The notes: generated from the sequence alone by a model not told the origin. Numbered from the stretch's first letter, positions 52,240 to 61,817 are shown. The stretch: DNA of 64,000 nt from Hyphomicrobiaceae bacterium (GCA_020442185.1 JAGRKS010000041.1:58734-122733); one strand, 5' to 3'. Translations and numbers: made by a program.

Positions 52240-53154
52240 ATGCTTGACGTGCAACCGCCGAACGCCAATCCCGCGAGCGACCGCTTCCGCGCCATCGGCT
52301 TGATGATTCTCGCCCTCTGCTTCTTTTCCGCGCTCGATACCACGGCCAAGGTCTTGGCCGGGCATCGGGGCATGCCCGTCACGCAGATCTCGTGGCTCAG
52401 GTTCGCGGTGCAATTCACCGGACTTCTGGTTCTGGTGCCGGCATTCGGCCTGATGAGCGTGCGCGGCCTGTTCACCACCCGCAAGTTTGCCAAGCAGCTG
52501 GTGCGCTCGACACTCATGGCGGCGACAACGGTCTTCAACTTCCTGGCGCTGCAGGACCTGCGCCTCGACCAGACCGTGACGATCGTCTTCCTGGCACCGC
52601 TGGTCGTGGCGCTGCTCGCAGGCCCTCTGCTCGGCGAATGGGTCGGCTGGCGGCGCATGGTTGCGATCATGGTCGGTTTCGGCGGCATCCTCATCGCCGT
52701 CCGCCCGGGCTTCGGCGATGTACCGCCCGCCGTCATCTATTCATTTGCAGCAATGCTGGCCTACGCCTTTTTCATGCTGTTGACGCGACACCTCGCACCG
52801 CACGACCCACCACTCGTCACCTTGTTCTATTCGATGTTCGTCGGCACGCTGTTCGGTGCGCCGCTCGCCTTCTCGGACTGGGTATGGCCGGCGGACTGGA
52901 CGACGTGGATCATGATGCTGTCGCTCGGCGTGCTGGGCGGCACTGGACACTTCCTGTTCATTCTCGCGTATGGACTGGCACCGGCCTCCGCCATCTCGCC
53001 GTTTCTCTACAGTCAGCTGATCACGATGGTCGGGCTCGGCTATCTCGTGTTCGCCGACGTCCCAGACCTCTGGACGCTGGCGGGTGCCTCTATCATCATC
53101 GCTTCCGGCATCTACCTCATCCATCGCGAACGCGTGACCCGAGGGCTCGAGTAG
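52240..53154 (+). CDS. EamA/DMT-family transporter
   Basis: A 304-residue membrane protein with ten hydrophobic segments in two EamA repeats (about residues 18-150 and 165-295). Typical blocks are ALCFFSALDTTAKVLAG, FLAPLVVALLAGPLLGEWVGW and SAISPFLYSQLITMVGLGYLVF. These carriers move metabolites such as amino acids or nucleobases. ATG 52240 has a poor ribosome site. It converges on tgt. Confidence 0.9.
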   Translation: MLDVQPPNANPASDRFRAIGLMILALCFFSALDTTAKVLAGHRGMPVTQISWLRFAVQFTGLLVLVPAFGLMSVRGLFTTRKFAKQLVRSTLMAATTVFNFLALQDLRLDQTVTIVFLAPLVVALLAGPLLGEWVGWRRMVAIMVGFGGILIAVRPGFGDVPPAVIYSFAAMLAYAFFMLLTRHLAPHDPPLVTLFYSMFVGTLFGAPLAFSDWVWPADWTTWIMMLSLGVLGGTGHFLFILAYGLAPASAISPFLYSQLITMVGLGYLVFADVPDLWTLAGASIIIASGIYLIHRERVTRGLE

Positions 53155-53184
53155 GCTTCCGGGCACGCCCCCACCCGATCGCCA

Positions 53185-54396
53185 TCAGCCCTGGCCGGCG
53201 AGCCGCGCCTTCGTCTCTGCCGCCCAGGTATCGAAACGCCCCTCGCGAATGGCGTTGCGCATCGCATCCATGAGTTGCTGGTAGAATGCCGTGTTCGACC
53301 ACGACAGCAGCATCGAACCCAGCAGTTCGCCCGAACGGATCAGGTGGTGCAGATAGGCGCGCGAATAATCCCGTGCCGCAGGGCACGTGCTCTGCGGATC
53401 GAGCGGGGAGAGATCCTCGGCATGGCGAGCATTGCGCAGGTTGACGCGCCCATTCCACGTGAACGCCAGACCATGCCGGCCATTGCGCGTCGGCATGACG
53501 CAATCGAACATATCGATACCGCGCCTGACGCTCTCGATCAGATCATCCGGTGTTCCGACACCCATCAGGTAGCGCGGTTTGTCCTCCGGCAGGAACGGCA
53601 GCGTCGCATCGAGCGTCGCAAGCATCGCTTCCTGGCCTTCACCGACCGCAAGGCCTCCGACCGCGTAGCCCGGGAAATCCATGGCGACGAGGCTCTCCGC
53701 CGAAGTTCGCCGCAGCGCGTGATCCGTGCCGCCCTGCACGATTGCGAAGAGCGCCTGACCGTCGCCTGCAATGCCTTTGGCCTTCTGGGCCTGGAAGGCG
53801 GCACGCGATCGTTCCGCCCAGCGCAGCGACAGTTGCATCGCCCGTTCGACATCCCCCCGCTCGGCGGGCAATTCGATGCACTCATCCATCTGCATTTGAA
53901 TATCAGCGCCGATCAGACACTGGATTTCGATCGACCGTTCCGGCGACAGGAGGTGGCGGGAGCCGTCGATGTGCGACTGGAAGGCGGCGCCCTCCTCGGT
54001 CATCTTGCGGATGCGCGACAGGCTCATCACCTGGAAGCCACCAGAATCGGTGAGGATCGGGCGCTCCCAGCGCATGAACCCATGCAGGCCGCCGAGCCGG
54101 TGAATGCGCTCGGCCCCCGGCCTCAGCATCAGGTGGTAGGTGTTGGCGAGAACGATATCGGCGCCGGCGTCGCGCACCTGCTCGGGATAGAGTCCCTTGA
54201 CGGTCGCAACCGTACCGACCGGCATGAACGCCGGCGTGCGGATGACGCCGCGGGGCGTCGCGATCTGGCCGAGACGGGCAGCTCCATCACGACGGATCAG
54301 GCGGTAGCCGAACGTCTCCGCAGGTGCGCCGGCCGCGGCAGCCTCGGCGGTATCAGTTGCGGCATCGTTCACGGTATCGGGGGTAGTCTCTCGCAT
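53185..54396 (-). CDS. tgt: tRNA-guanine transglycosylase (Tgt), zinc ligands changed
   Basis: A 403-residue enzyme that inserts preQ1 into tRNA for queuosine. It has [12 protein letters not shown] with the catalytic Asp, [16 protein letters not shown] and [15 protein letters not shown] with the second Asp. The zinc region reads [17 protein letters not shown] then [11 protein letters not shown]. coli and Zymomonas enzymes have C-x-C-x2-C and a His (ECDCYTC, TIHN) here; only one Cys remains. I prefer the ATG at 54396 right after queA; 54426 would overlap queA. It is the last gene of the queA-tgt pair. Confidence 0.95.
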   Translation of the reverse strand: MRETTPDTVNDAATDTAEAAAAGAPAETFGYRLIRRDGAARLGQIATPRGVIRTPAFMPVGTVATVKGLYPEQVRDAGADIVLANTYHLMLRPGAERIHRLGGLHGFMRWERPILTDSGGFQVMSLSRIRKMTEEGAAFQSHIDGSRHLLSPERSIEIQCLIGADIQMQMDECIELPAERGDVERAMQLSLRWAERSRAAFQAQKAKGIAGDGQALFAIVQGGTDHALRRTSAESLVAMDFPGYAVGGLAVGEGQEAMLATLDATLPFLPEDKPRYLMGVGTPDDLIESVRRGIDMFDCVMPTRNGRHGLAFTWNGRVNLRNARHAEDLSPLDPQSTCPAARDYSRAYLHHLIRSGELLGSMLLSWSNTAFYQQLMDAMRNAIREGRFDTWAAETKARLAGQG

Positions 54397-54401
54397 GGAG
54401 G

Positions 54402-55490
54402 CTATGTGACAGACGCTGGCGCGCATGGAAAGAGCAGTGATGCATCGCCATAGGAATAGAAGCGGTAGCCGTGGGCGATCGCATGGGCGTAGGCGGCGTG
54501 CATCGTCTCGAGGCCAGAGAACGCCGAAACCAGCATGAAGAGCGTCGACCGTGGCAGATGGAAATTCGTCATCAAGACATCGACCGCACGGAAGCGATAG
54601 CCCGGCGTGATGAAGATGCCGGTGCGGCCGGAAAAGGGCTGGATCTTCCCATCCGCGCTGGCGGCGCTCTCGAGCAGCCGCAGCGCCGTCGTCCCGACGG
54701 CGACGATGCGCCCGCCATTTGCACGCACCGCGTTGAGCGCCGACGCGGTTTCAGGCGATATTTCGCCCGTCTCGACGTGCATGACGTGCTGGTCGGTATC
54801 GTCCACCTTGACCGGGAGGAACGTGCCGGCGCCGACATGCAGCGTGACGAAATGTGAGGAGATGCCGCGTGCAGCAATCGCCGCCATCAGTTCAGGCGTG
54901 AAATGCAGGGCGGCGGTCGGCGCGGCCACTGCGCCCTCTTTCTCCGCGAACATCGTCTGGTAGTCGTCGCGATCGCGCTGACTGGCAGCGCGCTTGCCGG
55001 CGATGTAGGGCGGCAGCGGCATGTCGCCGAGAAGCCTGATCGCATCGTCCAGATAGCCGCCGTGCAGATTGAACGCGAGTGTGACGAGCCCCCCCTCGCC
55101 CTTGCCGATCACCGTCGCGTCGAGGACACCAGCGAAACAAATCTTGCCCTCTGCGCCGAAACGGATGCGATCGCCGACCCGCAATCGTTTGCCCGGACGC
55201 GCGAACGCCTGCCACTGGCTCTCGTCGAGCCGCTCGATCAGCGTGACATCGATTGCTGCCGTGCTGTCTTCGCGCGTCCGCGTACCGGACAGCGCCACGG
55301 GAATGACGCGGGTATCGTTCAGAACCAGCGCATCACCCGGGCGGAGCAACTGGCCGAGGTCGCCGACACCGCGGTCGTCGAAACCGCGGCCCGGTTCGAC
55401 CACCAGCATGCGCGCGCTATCGCGCGGCTTTGCGGGGTGGAGCGCGATGGCCTCCTCTGGCAACTCGAAATCGAAGATATCGGTGCGCAT
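54402..55490 (-). CDS. queA: S-adenosylmethionine:tRNA ribosyltransferase-isomerase
   Basis: A 362-residue QueA protein, which transfers the ribosyl group of SAM to preQ1-tRNA to form epoxyqueuosine. Typical blocks are [68 protein letters not shown] and [24 protein letters not shown] 55490. Neighbouring tgt acts in the same pathway step order. Confidence 0.97.
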   Translation of the reverse strand: MRTDIFDFELPEEAIALHPAKPRDSARMLVVEPGRGFDDRGVGDLGQLLRPGDALVLNDTRVIPVALSGTRTREDSTAAIDVTLIERLDESQWQAFARPGKRLRVGDRIRFGAEGKICFAGVLDATVIGKGEGGLVTLAFNLHGGYLDDAIRLLGDMPLPPYIAGKRAASQRDRDDYQTMFAEKEGAVAAPTAALHFTPELMAAIAARGISSHFVTLHVGAGTFLPVKVDDTDQHVMHVETGEISPETASALNAVRANGGRIVAVGTTALRLLESAASADGKIQPFSGRTGIFITPGYRFRAVDVLMTNFHLPRSTLFMLVSAFSGLETMHAAYAHAIAHGYRFYSYGDASLLFPCAPASVT

Positions 55491-55508
55491 GGATGTCCGC
55501 CGCCCCCA

Positions 55509-55889
55509 CTATGCGGCGCGGCAACGCAGTTCGAGGAACGCCGCCGCCGCAACCGCGAGCCAGGCCGCGATCATCAGGCTGCCGCCGGTCGGGGCCGCCA
55601 TCGGGAACAATCGGAGATCGGCTAGCCCGCGCAACGCGATGTCACTTGCAAACAGCGTCGTGCCCGCCAGCATGAGGCCCGCCGCGACCGCCCAGGCGCG
55701 CGGGGCTCGGCATCGTCCCGCCATCGCTGAAACCGCAATGGTCGCGGCTGCGTGCAAGATCATGAAGTTGGCAGCGGTCACGAGTGCCGGGGCCTCGACG
55801 CGATGAGCTGCCACCGCCGACAGCGCAACGCCCATCGCGCCGAGAAATCCGGCAAGCATGACCAGCACGAGACGCGCGACGTCCGACAT
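55509..55889 (-). CDS. DUF423-family small membrane protein
   Basis: A 126-residue protein with four hydrophobic segments and the DUF423 layout: LVMLAGFLGAMGVALSAVAAH at the N-terminus, then AANFMILHAAATIAVSAM and LFPMAAPTGGSLMIAAWLA. The start at 55889 follows CGGAGGATCG. It lies between the cyclophilin and queA genes, 18 bp from queA. The function of the family is unknown. Confidence 0.82.
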   Translation of the reverse strand: MSDVARLVLVMLAGFLGAMGVALSAVAAHRVEAPALVTAANFMILHAAATIAVSAMAGRCRAPRAWAVAAGLMLAGTTLFASDIALRGLADLRLFPMAAPTGGSLMIAAWLAVAAAAFLELRCRAA

Positions 55890-55981
55890 CGATCCTCCGA
55901 TGTATAGACCGCGCGGCGAGGCCCCAGAGCCTGCCGCGCGATGATCCTGTCCGGCCCTCAATAATCGCGCCGGGCGTGCCA

Positions 55982-56458
55982 TCAGCCGACGTCGGCTGCG
56001 ACCTTCATCGAGATCATCTTGTCGGGATTCTGCACTGGCTCGCCGCGCTTGATCTTGTCGACGTTCTCCATGCCCTCGATCACCTTGCCCCAGGCGGTAT
56101 ACTGCTTATCGAGGAAGCGGGCGTCGCCGAAGCAGATGAAGAACTGGCTGTTGGCCGAGTTCGGGTTGCTCGATCGCGCCATGGAAGCGGTTCCGCGAAC
56201 GTGCGGCTCGGCATTGAACTCCGCCGGCAGGTTCGGATAATTCGAGCCGCCGGTGCCGCGACCTTGCGGACACCCGGTCTGCGCCATGAACCCCTCGATG
56301 ACGCGATGAAAGACGATGCCGTCATAGAAGCCTTCGCGCGCCAGCTGCTTTATGCGCTCGACGTGCTTCGGTGCGATGTCGGGGAGCATTTCGATGACCA
56401 CACGGCCCTGCGTCGTATCGATGATGAGCGTGTTCTCGGGATCTTTGATCGCGGCCAT
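55982..56458 (-). CDS. ppiB: Cytoplasmic cyclophilin-type peptidyl-prolyl isomerase
   Basis: A 158-residue cyclophilin with no leader. The catalytic region is YDGIVFHRVIEGFMAQTGCPQGRGTGG, then ASMARSSNPNSANSQFFICFGDARFLDKQYTAWG. The Arg of FHRV and the Phe/Gln of NSQFF belong to the active site. It is a close paralogue of the exported cyclophilin encoded 125 bp upstream, suggesting gene duplication. Confidence 0.95.
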   Translation of the reverse strand: MAAIKDPENTLIIDTTQGRVVIEMLPDIAPKHVERIKQLAREGFYDGIVFHRVIEGFMAQTGCPQGRGTGGSNYPNLPAEFNAEPHVRGTASMARSSNPNSANSQFFICFGDARFLDKQYTAWGKVIEGMENVDKIKRGEPVQNPDKMISMKVAADVG

Positions 56459-56583
56459 GCGGGCCTCCAGTCTTGCGTTCGAATATTTTTTCGATGAGGC
56501 GGGCGACGCTGAGTTGGCGACGGCACTAAGCCCCTTCCGGCTCGTTTTGCCTCACGTTCGTCCCTGGCGCAAATCGCGTTCGG

Positions 56584-57150
56584 TCACGACTTGCCGTCCG
56601 CCATCACCGACATCTTGATGATCTTGTCGGGATTGGAGACGGAACCGCTGCCCGGCTCTCCTTTCTTGACGTTGTCGATATGCGTCATGCCGTCAACCAC
56701 CTTGCCCCAGACGGTGTATTGGCCGTTGAGATGCGGGGTGTGCGTGAAGCAGATGAAGAACTGGCTGTTGGCACTATCGGGATTGGCGGTTCGCGCCGCG
56801 CCGATGGTGCCGCGCTCGAACGGCGTCGGCGTGAACTCGGCCGGCACGTCCGGATATTTCGAACCGCCCGACCCGGTGCCCGTCGGATCGCCTGTCTGGG
56901 CCATGAAGCCGGAGATGACGCGGTGGAACACGATGCCGTTGTAGAACCCTTCGCGAGTCAGCTTCTTGATGCGCTCGACATGCTTCGGCGCGATGTCGGG
57001 CCGCAGCTGGATCGTGACCTTGCCGGTTTTGAGCTCCATGATCAGGGTGTTTTCCGGATCGAGATTGGCGGACGGAGCAGCTTCGGCTGTCGAGACGGCG
57101 AGTAGCGCGACGCAGAGCGCCGAGAGAAAGGTGGCAAGCGGACGGATCAC
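56584..57150 (-). CDS. ppiA: Periplasmic cyclophilin-type peptidyl-prolyl isomerase
   Basis: A 188-residue cyclophilin with a signal peptide (RPLATFLSALCVALLAVSTAEA). I chose the GTG at 57150 because GAGGAG lies six bases upstream and the leader then has normal length; an ATG at 57186 would add 12 residues. The domain has YNGIVFHRVISGFMAQTGDPTGTGSGG and PDSANSQFFICFTHTPHLNGQYTVWG. It folds exported proteins in the periplasm. Confidence 0.94.
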   Translation of the reverse strand: MIRPLATFLSALCVALLAVSTAEAAPSANLDPENTLIMELKTGKVTIQLRPDIAPKHVERIKKLTREGFYNGIVFHRVISGFMAQTGDPTGTGSGGSKYPDVPAEFTPTPFERGTIGAARTANPDSANSQFFICFTHTPHLNGQYTVWGKVVDGMTHIDNVKKGEPGSGSVSNPDKIIKMSVMADGKS

Positions 57151-57261
57151 GGATAACTCCTCGATGGTGGGGGTGAGGCTCGTCATGAAGCGCTCCCTTA
57201 TGGCGTCATTCAGGCAAAGGGGCAACTGCGGGCCTCGGACTGCGATCCGGGGTCGCTGGTC

Positions 57262-57858
57262 TCAGCACGTCGAACGCGGCCGGTCGCGACGTCCGCGGGC
57301 GCGAGATGGCGCTCCCCCGGCCAGTTCGTTGCCGTCTGCACGGGCTGAGGCGTCGGGGCCAGGTGCCCCGGTAGCCCCGTCGGCGACGACGGCGGGCGGA
57401 GGTCCCGTTCGTGCCGCGAGGTCCTGAACGATGCCGGCTGGCGAAACAGGAACGCCCTCCGCCCGCAAACGCGCGATCTGGCGGTCGCGCCAGGGATGCC
57501 GGCCGATCGCGCCCCCGTCCGCGACGATCCTGTGCCAGGCAGCCCCGCAATCCGCGTCGGCCTGCAGGAGGGCGAGGCAGCGCAATACTTCCGGCACGGT
57601 GATGCGAAGGTCGCGCGCCAGCTGGTGCGAGGTCGTGAGCCGCCCCGGCCGCAGCGCGGCGATGTGCGAGGCGATCCGCGCGCAGGCCCGGGCACCGTGC
57701 TTGCCGCTTTTTCCCGATCCGATTTGCCGCGGCGCACTATTCCGGTCGCCCCGCGCGACGCCCGGGCCACTGGTTCCGCTCAGGGCCGTTGGCGTGCCTG
57801 CATTACCCGAGCCTCCGTCAACCGGGTCATCTTCACCTGTGGCAGCTGGTTCGATCAT
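57262..57858 (-). CDS. Alkyltransferase-like (MGMT DNA-binding domain) protein without the acceptor Cys
   Basis: A 198-residue protein. Residues 1-55 are Gly/Pro-rich and probably disordered. Residues about 60-145 match the C-terminal domain of O6-alkylguanine-DNA alkyltransferase: ARIASHIAALRPGRLTTSHQLARDL, then AAWHRIVADGGAIGRHPWRDRQIARLRAEGV. The acceptor motif PCHR reads AWHR, as in alkyltransferase-like proteins that flag lesions for nucleotide excision repair. The C-terminal 50 residues are low complexity. ATG 57858 is chosen over a GTG at 57867. It lies 28 bp downstream of coaD. Confidence 0.75.
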   Translation of the reverse strand: MIEPAATGEDDPVDGGSGNAGTPTALSGTSGPGVARGDRNSAPRQIGSGKSGKHGARACARIASHIAALRPGRLTTSHQLARDLRITVPEVLRCLALLQADADCGAAWHRIVADGGAIGRHPWRDRQIARLRAEGVPVSPAGIVQDLAARTGPPPAVVADGATGAPGPDASARADGNELAGGAPSRARGRRDRPRSTC

Positions 57859-57886
57859 GCTAGCCACTTCAGCGCGACTCCAAAAT

Positions 57887-58384
57887 TCAAACGCGGGCCT
57901 TCTTGAGCGTCAGCCGCTCGGCAACGCCCGCCGACACGAACGGCGTGACATCGCCCCCCATGATGGCGATCTGGCGGACGAGATTTGCCGCGATGTGGCG
58001 GACCCGTGGGCTTGCCGCGACGAACACGGTTTCGATTTCTGCCGCCATCTCTCCGTTCATGCCCGCCATCTGCATCTCGTAATCGAAGTCGGTGCCGTCT
58101 CTCAGGCCTCTGAATATGACAGTGGCACCGGCGGCACGCGCCGCATCGACCGCCAGATTGTCGAATGTTTCGATCTGTATGATGGTGCCGGACGCCTCGG
58201 CAATCCGCCGGGTTTCGACGCTCAGCATCGCCGAGCGTTCGGCAGCTGTGAACATCGGTTGTTTCTGGCCGTGCACGCCGATCCCGATCACGAGTTTGTC
58301 GACGAGGCGGGATGCGCGCGCGATGACGTCGGTATGACCAAGGGTCACGGGATCGAAGGAGCCTGAGTAGAAGCCGATGCGCAT
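57887..58384 (-). CDS. coaD: Phosphopantetheine adenylyltransferase
   Basis: A 165-residue CoA biosynthesis enzyme that joins ATP and 4'-phosphopantetheine to dephospho-CoA. It has the nucleotidyltransferase motif [27 protein letters not shown], and the late [17 protein letters not shown] use the ATG at 58384; a GTG 12 bp upstream is in frame. It starts the coaD - ATL - ppiA - ppiB - queA - tgt string. Confidence 0.96.
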   Translation of the reverse strand: MRIGFYSGSFDPVTLGHTDVIARASRLVDKLVIGIGVHGQKQPMFTAAERSAMLSVETRRIAEASGTIIQIETFDNLAVDAARAAGATVIFRGLRDGTDFDYEMQMAGMNGEMAAEIETVFVAASPRVRHIAANLVRQIAIMGGDVTPFVSAGVAERLTLKKARV

Positions 58385-58396
58385 GTTGCCGATCAC

Positions 58397-58706
58397 TCAA
58401 TTATTGCAGCCGTCGTTCTTTTCACCGGCCGTTGGTCGTGACGGACGTTCTGTTGCTGGCCGCCACTGCAGGCCGCACGCCCGGCCCCACGAGCCGCACG
58501 CCCGGACCTGACAATCTGAGGCATTGTTCCGGAACATTATTCTGGCGCCAAATTCCGTTCCGGCTTCGGGACCCGACGTCGAGACCCTGTCTGGGCCACT
58601 TGCCTCGGACGCCCACCGTGCTAGCCTTAACATATCGCAGACTTCGTGCGCTGTCGGATTTTGCCGCCGGACTTGCGCCCCGGAGTTGCACAACAGGATG
58701 GAAACG
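58397..58706. promoter_or_regulatory. Divergent region between coaD and the thioredoxin gene, with a 13-bp direct repeat
   Basis: GCCGCACGCCCGG occurs at 58472-58484 and again at 58493-58505, 21 bp apart (two helical turns). A palindrome GTTCCGGAAC is at 58526-58535. These may bind a regulator. No gene is seen in the stretch. Confidence 0.45.
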
Positions 58707-59345
58707 ATGTTGGATCGTCGCAAGGCCCTGATGTTGCCCGCCGGCATAGCCGCAGCGGCCGCCGCCGAGCGTTTGCTACGGCCTTCGCCCGCCGCCGCCG
58801 ACCCGGCGAGTGTCAAGCTCAACGACGACGGCCTGCACAGTCAGCCGTGGTTCGAAACGACCTTCCTCGACCTCAAGGAGGACCATGCCGAAGCCAAGGC
58901 GAAGGGCAAGACTCTCGTCATCTTCTTCGAGCAGCGTGGCTGCCCCTATTGCGGCGAGATGCACAAGGTCAACCTCTCGAAGCCTGAAATCGCCAGCTAC
59001 ATCAAGGAAAACTTCTACGCACTGCAGATCAACCTCTATGGCGCCAAAACGGTGAAGGACTTCGATGGCACGGAGCTAGAGGAGCGCAAACTGGCGGAGC
59101 GCTGGCGGGTGAATTTCACGCCGACCGTCGTCTTCTTCCCGACCGACCCGGCCGAGGTCGAGGGCAAGTCCGGCCGCGATGCCGAAATCTGGCGGCTGCT
59201 GGGTTACTGGAAGCCATTCCACTTCCTGAACACGTTCGTCTACGTCAAGACCGAAGGCTACAAGACCGAACCGAACTTCCAGCACTGGCTCGCAGAATAT
59301 CGCGAGAAGTTGCGAGCGGAAGGCAAGGACGTCTCGCTCTGGTAG
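58707..59345 (+). CDS. Exported thioredoxin-fold protein (SoxW-like)
   Basis: A 212-residue thioredoxin-fold protein with a leader (MLDRRKALMLPAGIAAAAAA). The active site is GCPYC with Cys79 and Cys82, preceded by LVIFFEQR. The cis-Pro region is NFTPTVVFF. An insert LYGAKTVKDFDGTELEE lies between, as in SoxW and DsbE-like periplasmic reductants. The start at ATG 58707 has GGATGGA upstream. SoxW proteins help sulfur-oxidising enzymes, and the window has aprMBA, but no Sox genes are visible. Confidence 0.85.
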   Translation: MLDRRKALMLPAGIAAAAAAERLLRPSPAAADPASVKLNDDGLHSQPWFETTFLDLKEDHAEAKAKGKTLVIFFEQRGCPYCGEMHKVNLSKPEIASYIKENFYALQINLYGAKTVKDFDGTELEERKLAERWRVNFTPTVVFFPTDPAEVEGKSGRDAEIWRLLGYWKPFHFLNTFVYVKTEGYKTEPNFQHWLAEYREKLRAEGKDVSLW

Positions 59346-59560
59346 TCGGGGCCGTGCCGCAAGGCAGCGGGCGATCATCTGGCCATATGGCTAGTCGCAA
59401 GCGGTGCCTATCACTGGCCACGCAAGGGCCCATCACCGACAACGCCAGGAGGCGGTATCGGCGCGTAAGCTGCCGAACGCACGCGAACCAATTCCCCCCG
59501 CCTGCAAACTCGCTTCTACCTATCCCCCGCCACCGCGACGCAGCAGACCGCACAAAGCAG

Positions 59561-59588
59561 AACGGCCCGGGACGAAGCCCGGGCCGTT
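59561..59588 (-). terminator. Terminator downstream of the OmpW-type gene
   Basis: AACGGCCCGGG (59561-59571) and CCCGGGCCGTT (59578-59588) form a perfect 11-bp stem with a six-base loop. It lies 28 bp after the stop of the OmpW-type gene and is the strongest hairpin noted. The minus-strand tail is CTGCTTTG, so the T-run is short. Confidence 0.75.
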
Positions 59589-59615
59589 CGATTGTTTCGC
59601 TCATTGTGAGAGAGA

Positions 59616-60323
59616 TTACTTCATGGGCTCGTAGGCAACCTCACGACGACCGAAGATGTCGGCCAGATTGAAGCGGTAGCCGATGTTGGCCGAGAAGATC
59701 CACGGGTCGAGTTCGACGTCAGCGCGGACAGCGCCACCGGCCCAGGAGGCTTCGGTGTCGAGCCAGGTCTTCTTGACGTCGGCGTTCAAGTACCAGCCGC
59801 GGCCGAGTTCGACGTCGACGCCGGCCTGAAGCGTGAAGCCGATGGCGTCGTCAATTTTCATCGGCAGTCCGCCGAGGCCCGTAGCGGGACCCTCGCTGAA
59901 GAAGTGGATGTACTGCACGCCCGCGCCGACGTAAGGCTTGAAGCCGCCCATCGAGTCGAAGTGGTACTGCAGCGTGAGCGCCGGCGGGAAGATCCACGTA
60001 TCGCCGAGATCGACGCCGGCAAGGACGCCCTTGCCCTTCACGTCGTGCTTGGCGAAGCAGCAGAACAGCTCGATGGCGAGGTTCTTGTTAAGGAAGTAGG
60101 TGAGCGTGGCCGAAGGAATGACTTCCGTGCTCACGTCGGCGTCGGCGCCGACCAGCAGCCCGGGAGCGAAGACTGTGGCACTGGCGTCCGGCGCAACGAC
60201 CGAACCACCGATCCGGACCATGAAATCGCCGTTGTAGTCACCGGCCGAGGCAGAACTGGAAGCGCCGGCAATCGCGCCACAGCCGACGATTGCGGCAGCC
60301 AGAAGTGTCTTGATTCTCGTCAT
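59616..60323 (-). CDS. OmpW-family outer-membrane beta-barrel protein
   Basis: A 235-residue protein with a signal peptide (residues 1-27, TLLAAAIVGCGAIAGASSSASA). The mature part alternates polar and hydrophobic residues in about eight strands: YNGDFMVRIGGSVVAPD, IPSATLTYFLNKNLAIELFCC, TWIFPPALTLQYHFDSMGGFKPYVGAGVQY and the C-terminal IFSANIGYRFNL. These match OmpW, which forms a narrow hydrophobic channel. A pair of adjacent Cys (FCC) is unusual for an outer-membrane protein. Confidence 0.9.
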   Translation of the reverse strand: MTRIKTLLAAAIVGCGAIAGASSSASAGDYNGDFMVRIGGSVVAPDASATVFAPGLLVGADADVSTEVIPSATLTYFLNKNLAIELFCCFAKHDVKGKGVLAGVDLGDTWIFPPALTLQYHFDSMGGFKPYVGAGVQYIHFFSEGPATGLGGLPMKIDDAIGFTLQAGVDVELGRGWYLNADVKKTWLDTEASWAGGAVRADVELDPWIFSANIGYRFNLADIFGRREVAYEPMK

Positions 60324-60946
60324 ATGGTCATTCCCCCGAATAGCGGCCGATCCAGAACCCGATGTGCCTGGACTCACCTGAAACACTCGATAGTTGTTGA
60401 TCCGAACCACCCCCATTGGCGAGCGGTAGTCGCGCTCGATTGCTGACCAAAATCAGCATCGCTTTTGCCGCTCGGCTGGTGTGTCCGCTTGGACACGCCG
60501 GAAGTTGACACACGTCAAGTCAATACTGCGAACGGACCATGCATTGCCTCGGAAAATCTGCCGGCAATGACGTTGCCGGCCCCGCCATCGGACGTCCGGC
60601 TGCCGAGTCGCGCCCACTCCATGCGGAAGGCTCGATGTGCGCGCGATGCCGGTATCGAGCCCCTGCAAGCCGCGCCATCCCGTCCTCATAAGGATCTCTA
60701 GCCGGCCGCGAAGAAGGCCCGATCCGATGTTCGGTCCCGCCCGCGGAAGATCAGCAGGGTCCATCTGCCCAACGGCACACCCGACACATCGTCTCGGCAC
60801 GTCGTCCCGGTAGCGTCAGTCGGGCGTCCCGGACGTCGCATGCGACACAGACCTTAGTGTCGCATGCGACGTCCTGTTGATCGGTATCAAGGCCGTCGCG
60901 GCCGCGCGGCTCGAAGAGTGGGTCCTAAACCACTTGGAGATGGACC
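60324..60946. other. Divergent intergenic region with a long inverted repeat
   Basis: About 620 bp between the OmpW-type and Crp/Fnr genes. The main structure is the repeat at 60831-60874. The minus-strand short frames are Arg-rich and not called. Confidence 0.5.
60831..60874. promoter_or_regulatory. Perfect 18-bp inverted repeat upstream of the Crp/Fnr gene
   Basis: GGACGTCGCATGCGACAC at 60831-60848 and its exact complement GTGTCGCATGCGACGTCC at 60857-60874 flank eight bases. Each arm also holds the palindrome GTCGCATGCGAC. It ends 72 bp before the start of the regulator gene, suggesting an operator or transcript hairpin. Confidence 0.85.
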
Positions 60947-61708
60947 GTGACCCGCATGCGATTCCCGGCTCGCGATCCAGAAACACCGATGCACAAACAA
61001 ACCTTGGCCGAGAGGCCTGACGGGGTTCCCGTGAAAGACGCGACCGAAATCCCGCGCGATGTCGTCGAGGCGGGCGTGACGATCGGGTTGCGACCACGCC
61101 AGCGCTTGTCGATGTCGATCGACGAGGAGATGGTCTACGTCGTCACGGCGGGCGTTCTGCTGCTCGATTCGCTGCCAAGTCCGTCGGGTCGTCAGATCGT
61201 CGATCTCTTCTATCGGGGCGATGTGGTGCGCCCGAAGTACGCTCCGCTGCTCCCCGGCATGAACCTGATCGCCTCGACGCGGGCTGAGGTCGTCCGCATC
61301 CCCTGGCGCAAGCTCGAGGCTCTGTCGGACGCAAGTCCGGTCCTGCGTGAATGGCTCGACCGCCAGCTCTCGCGACAAGCCCAGCGCCGTCTGGCTCATA
61401 TCGCGGCGATCGGCGTCCTGACGGGCGAGGAACGGCTGGCGACGCTGCTGATCGAATTGGCGCTGCGCGTTGGCGAAGCGGGCTTCGAGGACAGCCGCAG
61501 TTTCGACATGGCCCTCTCACGCACGGACATGGCGGATTACCTCTCGCTCAACGCCGACACGCTGAGCCGCATCATGTCGCGACTGAGACAACAGGGTGTG
61601 GTCGGCACGTCTGGACGTGGACGCGCATATACGTCGAACTTCAAGGCGCTCTGCGCGCGATCTCCCGTCGCCGAGACAATCAAGAGCCTGCACGCCCGAA
61701 CCGTCTGA
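60947..61708 (+). CDS. Crp/Fnr-family transcriptional regulator
   Basis: A 253-residue protein with a cyclic-nucleotide-like sensor fold at about residues 35-140 and a C-terminal winged helix (LSRTDMADYLSLNADTLSRIMSRLRQQGVV). There is no N-terminal Cys cluster as in Fnr, so it is more like FixK or NnrR types. GTG start at 60947 with GGAG upstream. The palindrome at 60831 is likely its operator or a leader hairpin. It converges on gyrA. Target unknown. Confidence 0.92.
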   Translation: MTRMRFPARDPETPMHKQTLAERPDGVPVKDATEIPRDVVEAGVTIGLRPRQRLSMSIDEEMVYVVTAGVLLLDSLPSPSGRQIVDLFYRGDVVRPKYAPLLPGMNLIASTRAEVVRIPWRKLEALSDASPVLREWLDRQLSRQAQRRLAHIAAIGVLTGEERLATLLIELALRVGEAGFEDSRSFDMALSRTDMADYLSLNADTLSRIMSRLRQQGVVGTSGRGRAYTSNFKALCARSPVAETIKSLHARTV

Positions 61709-61817
61709 CGGTATCGCGCCACAACGCAGGTGGCGGCGCTGCGCTGATGCGCTTGGACGCCGTCAGCGGCGGGCCAGCAAATGCCAGAACCGGAACTCGA
61801 TCGGGGCTGCGATTTGC

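Noticed and set aside
58707..59345. Evidence for a Sox system from the SoxW-like thioredoxin
   Set aside because: No soxXYZAB genes are in the window, and exported thioredoxins of this kind occur without Sox.
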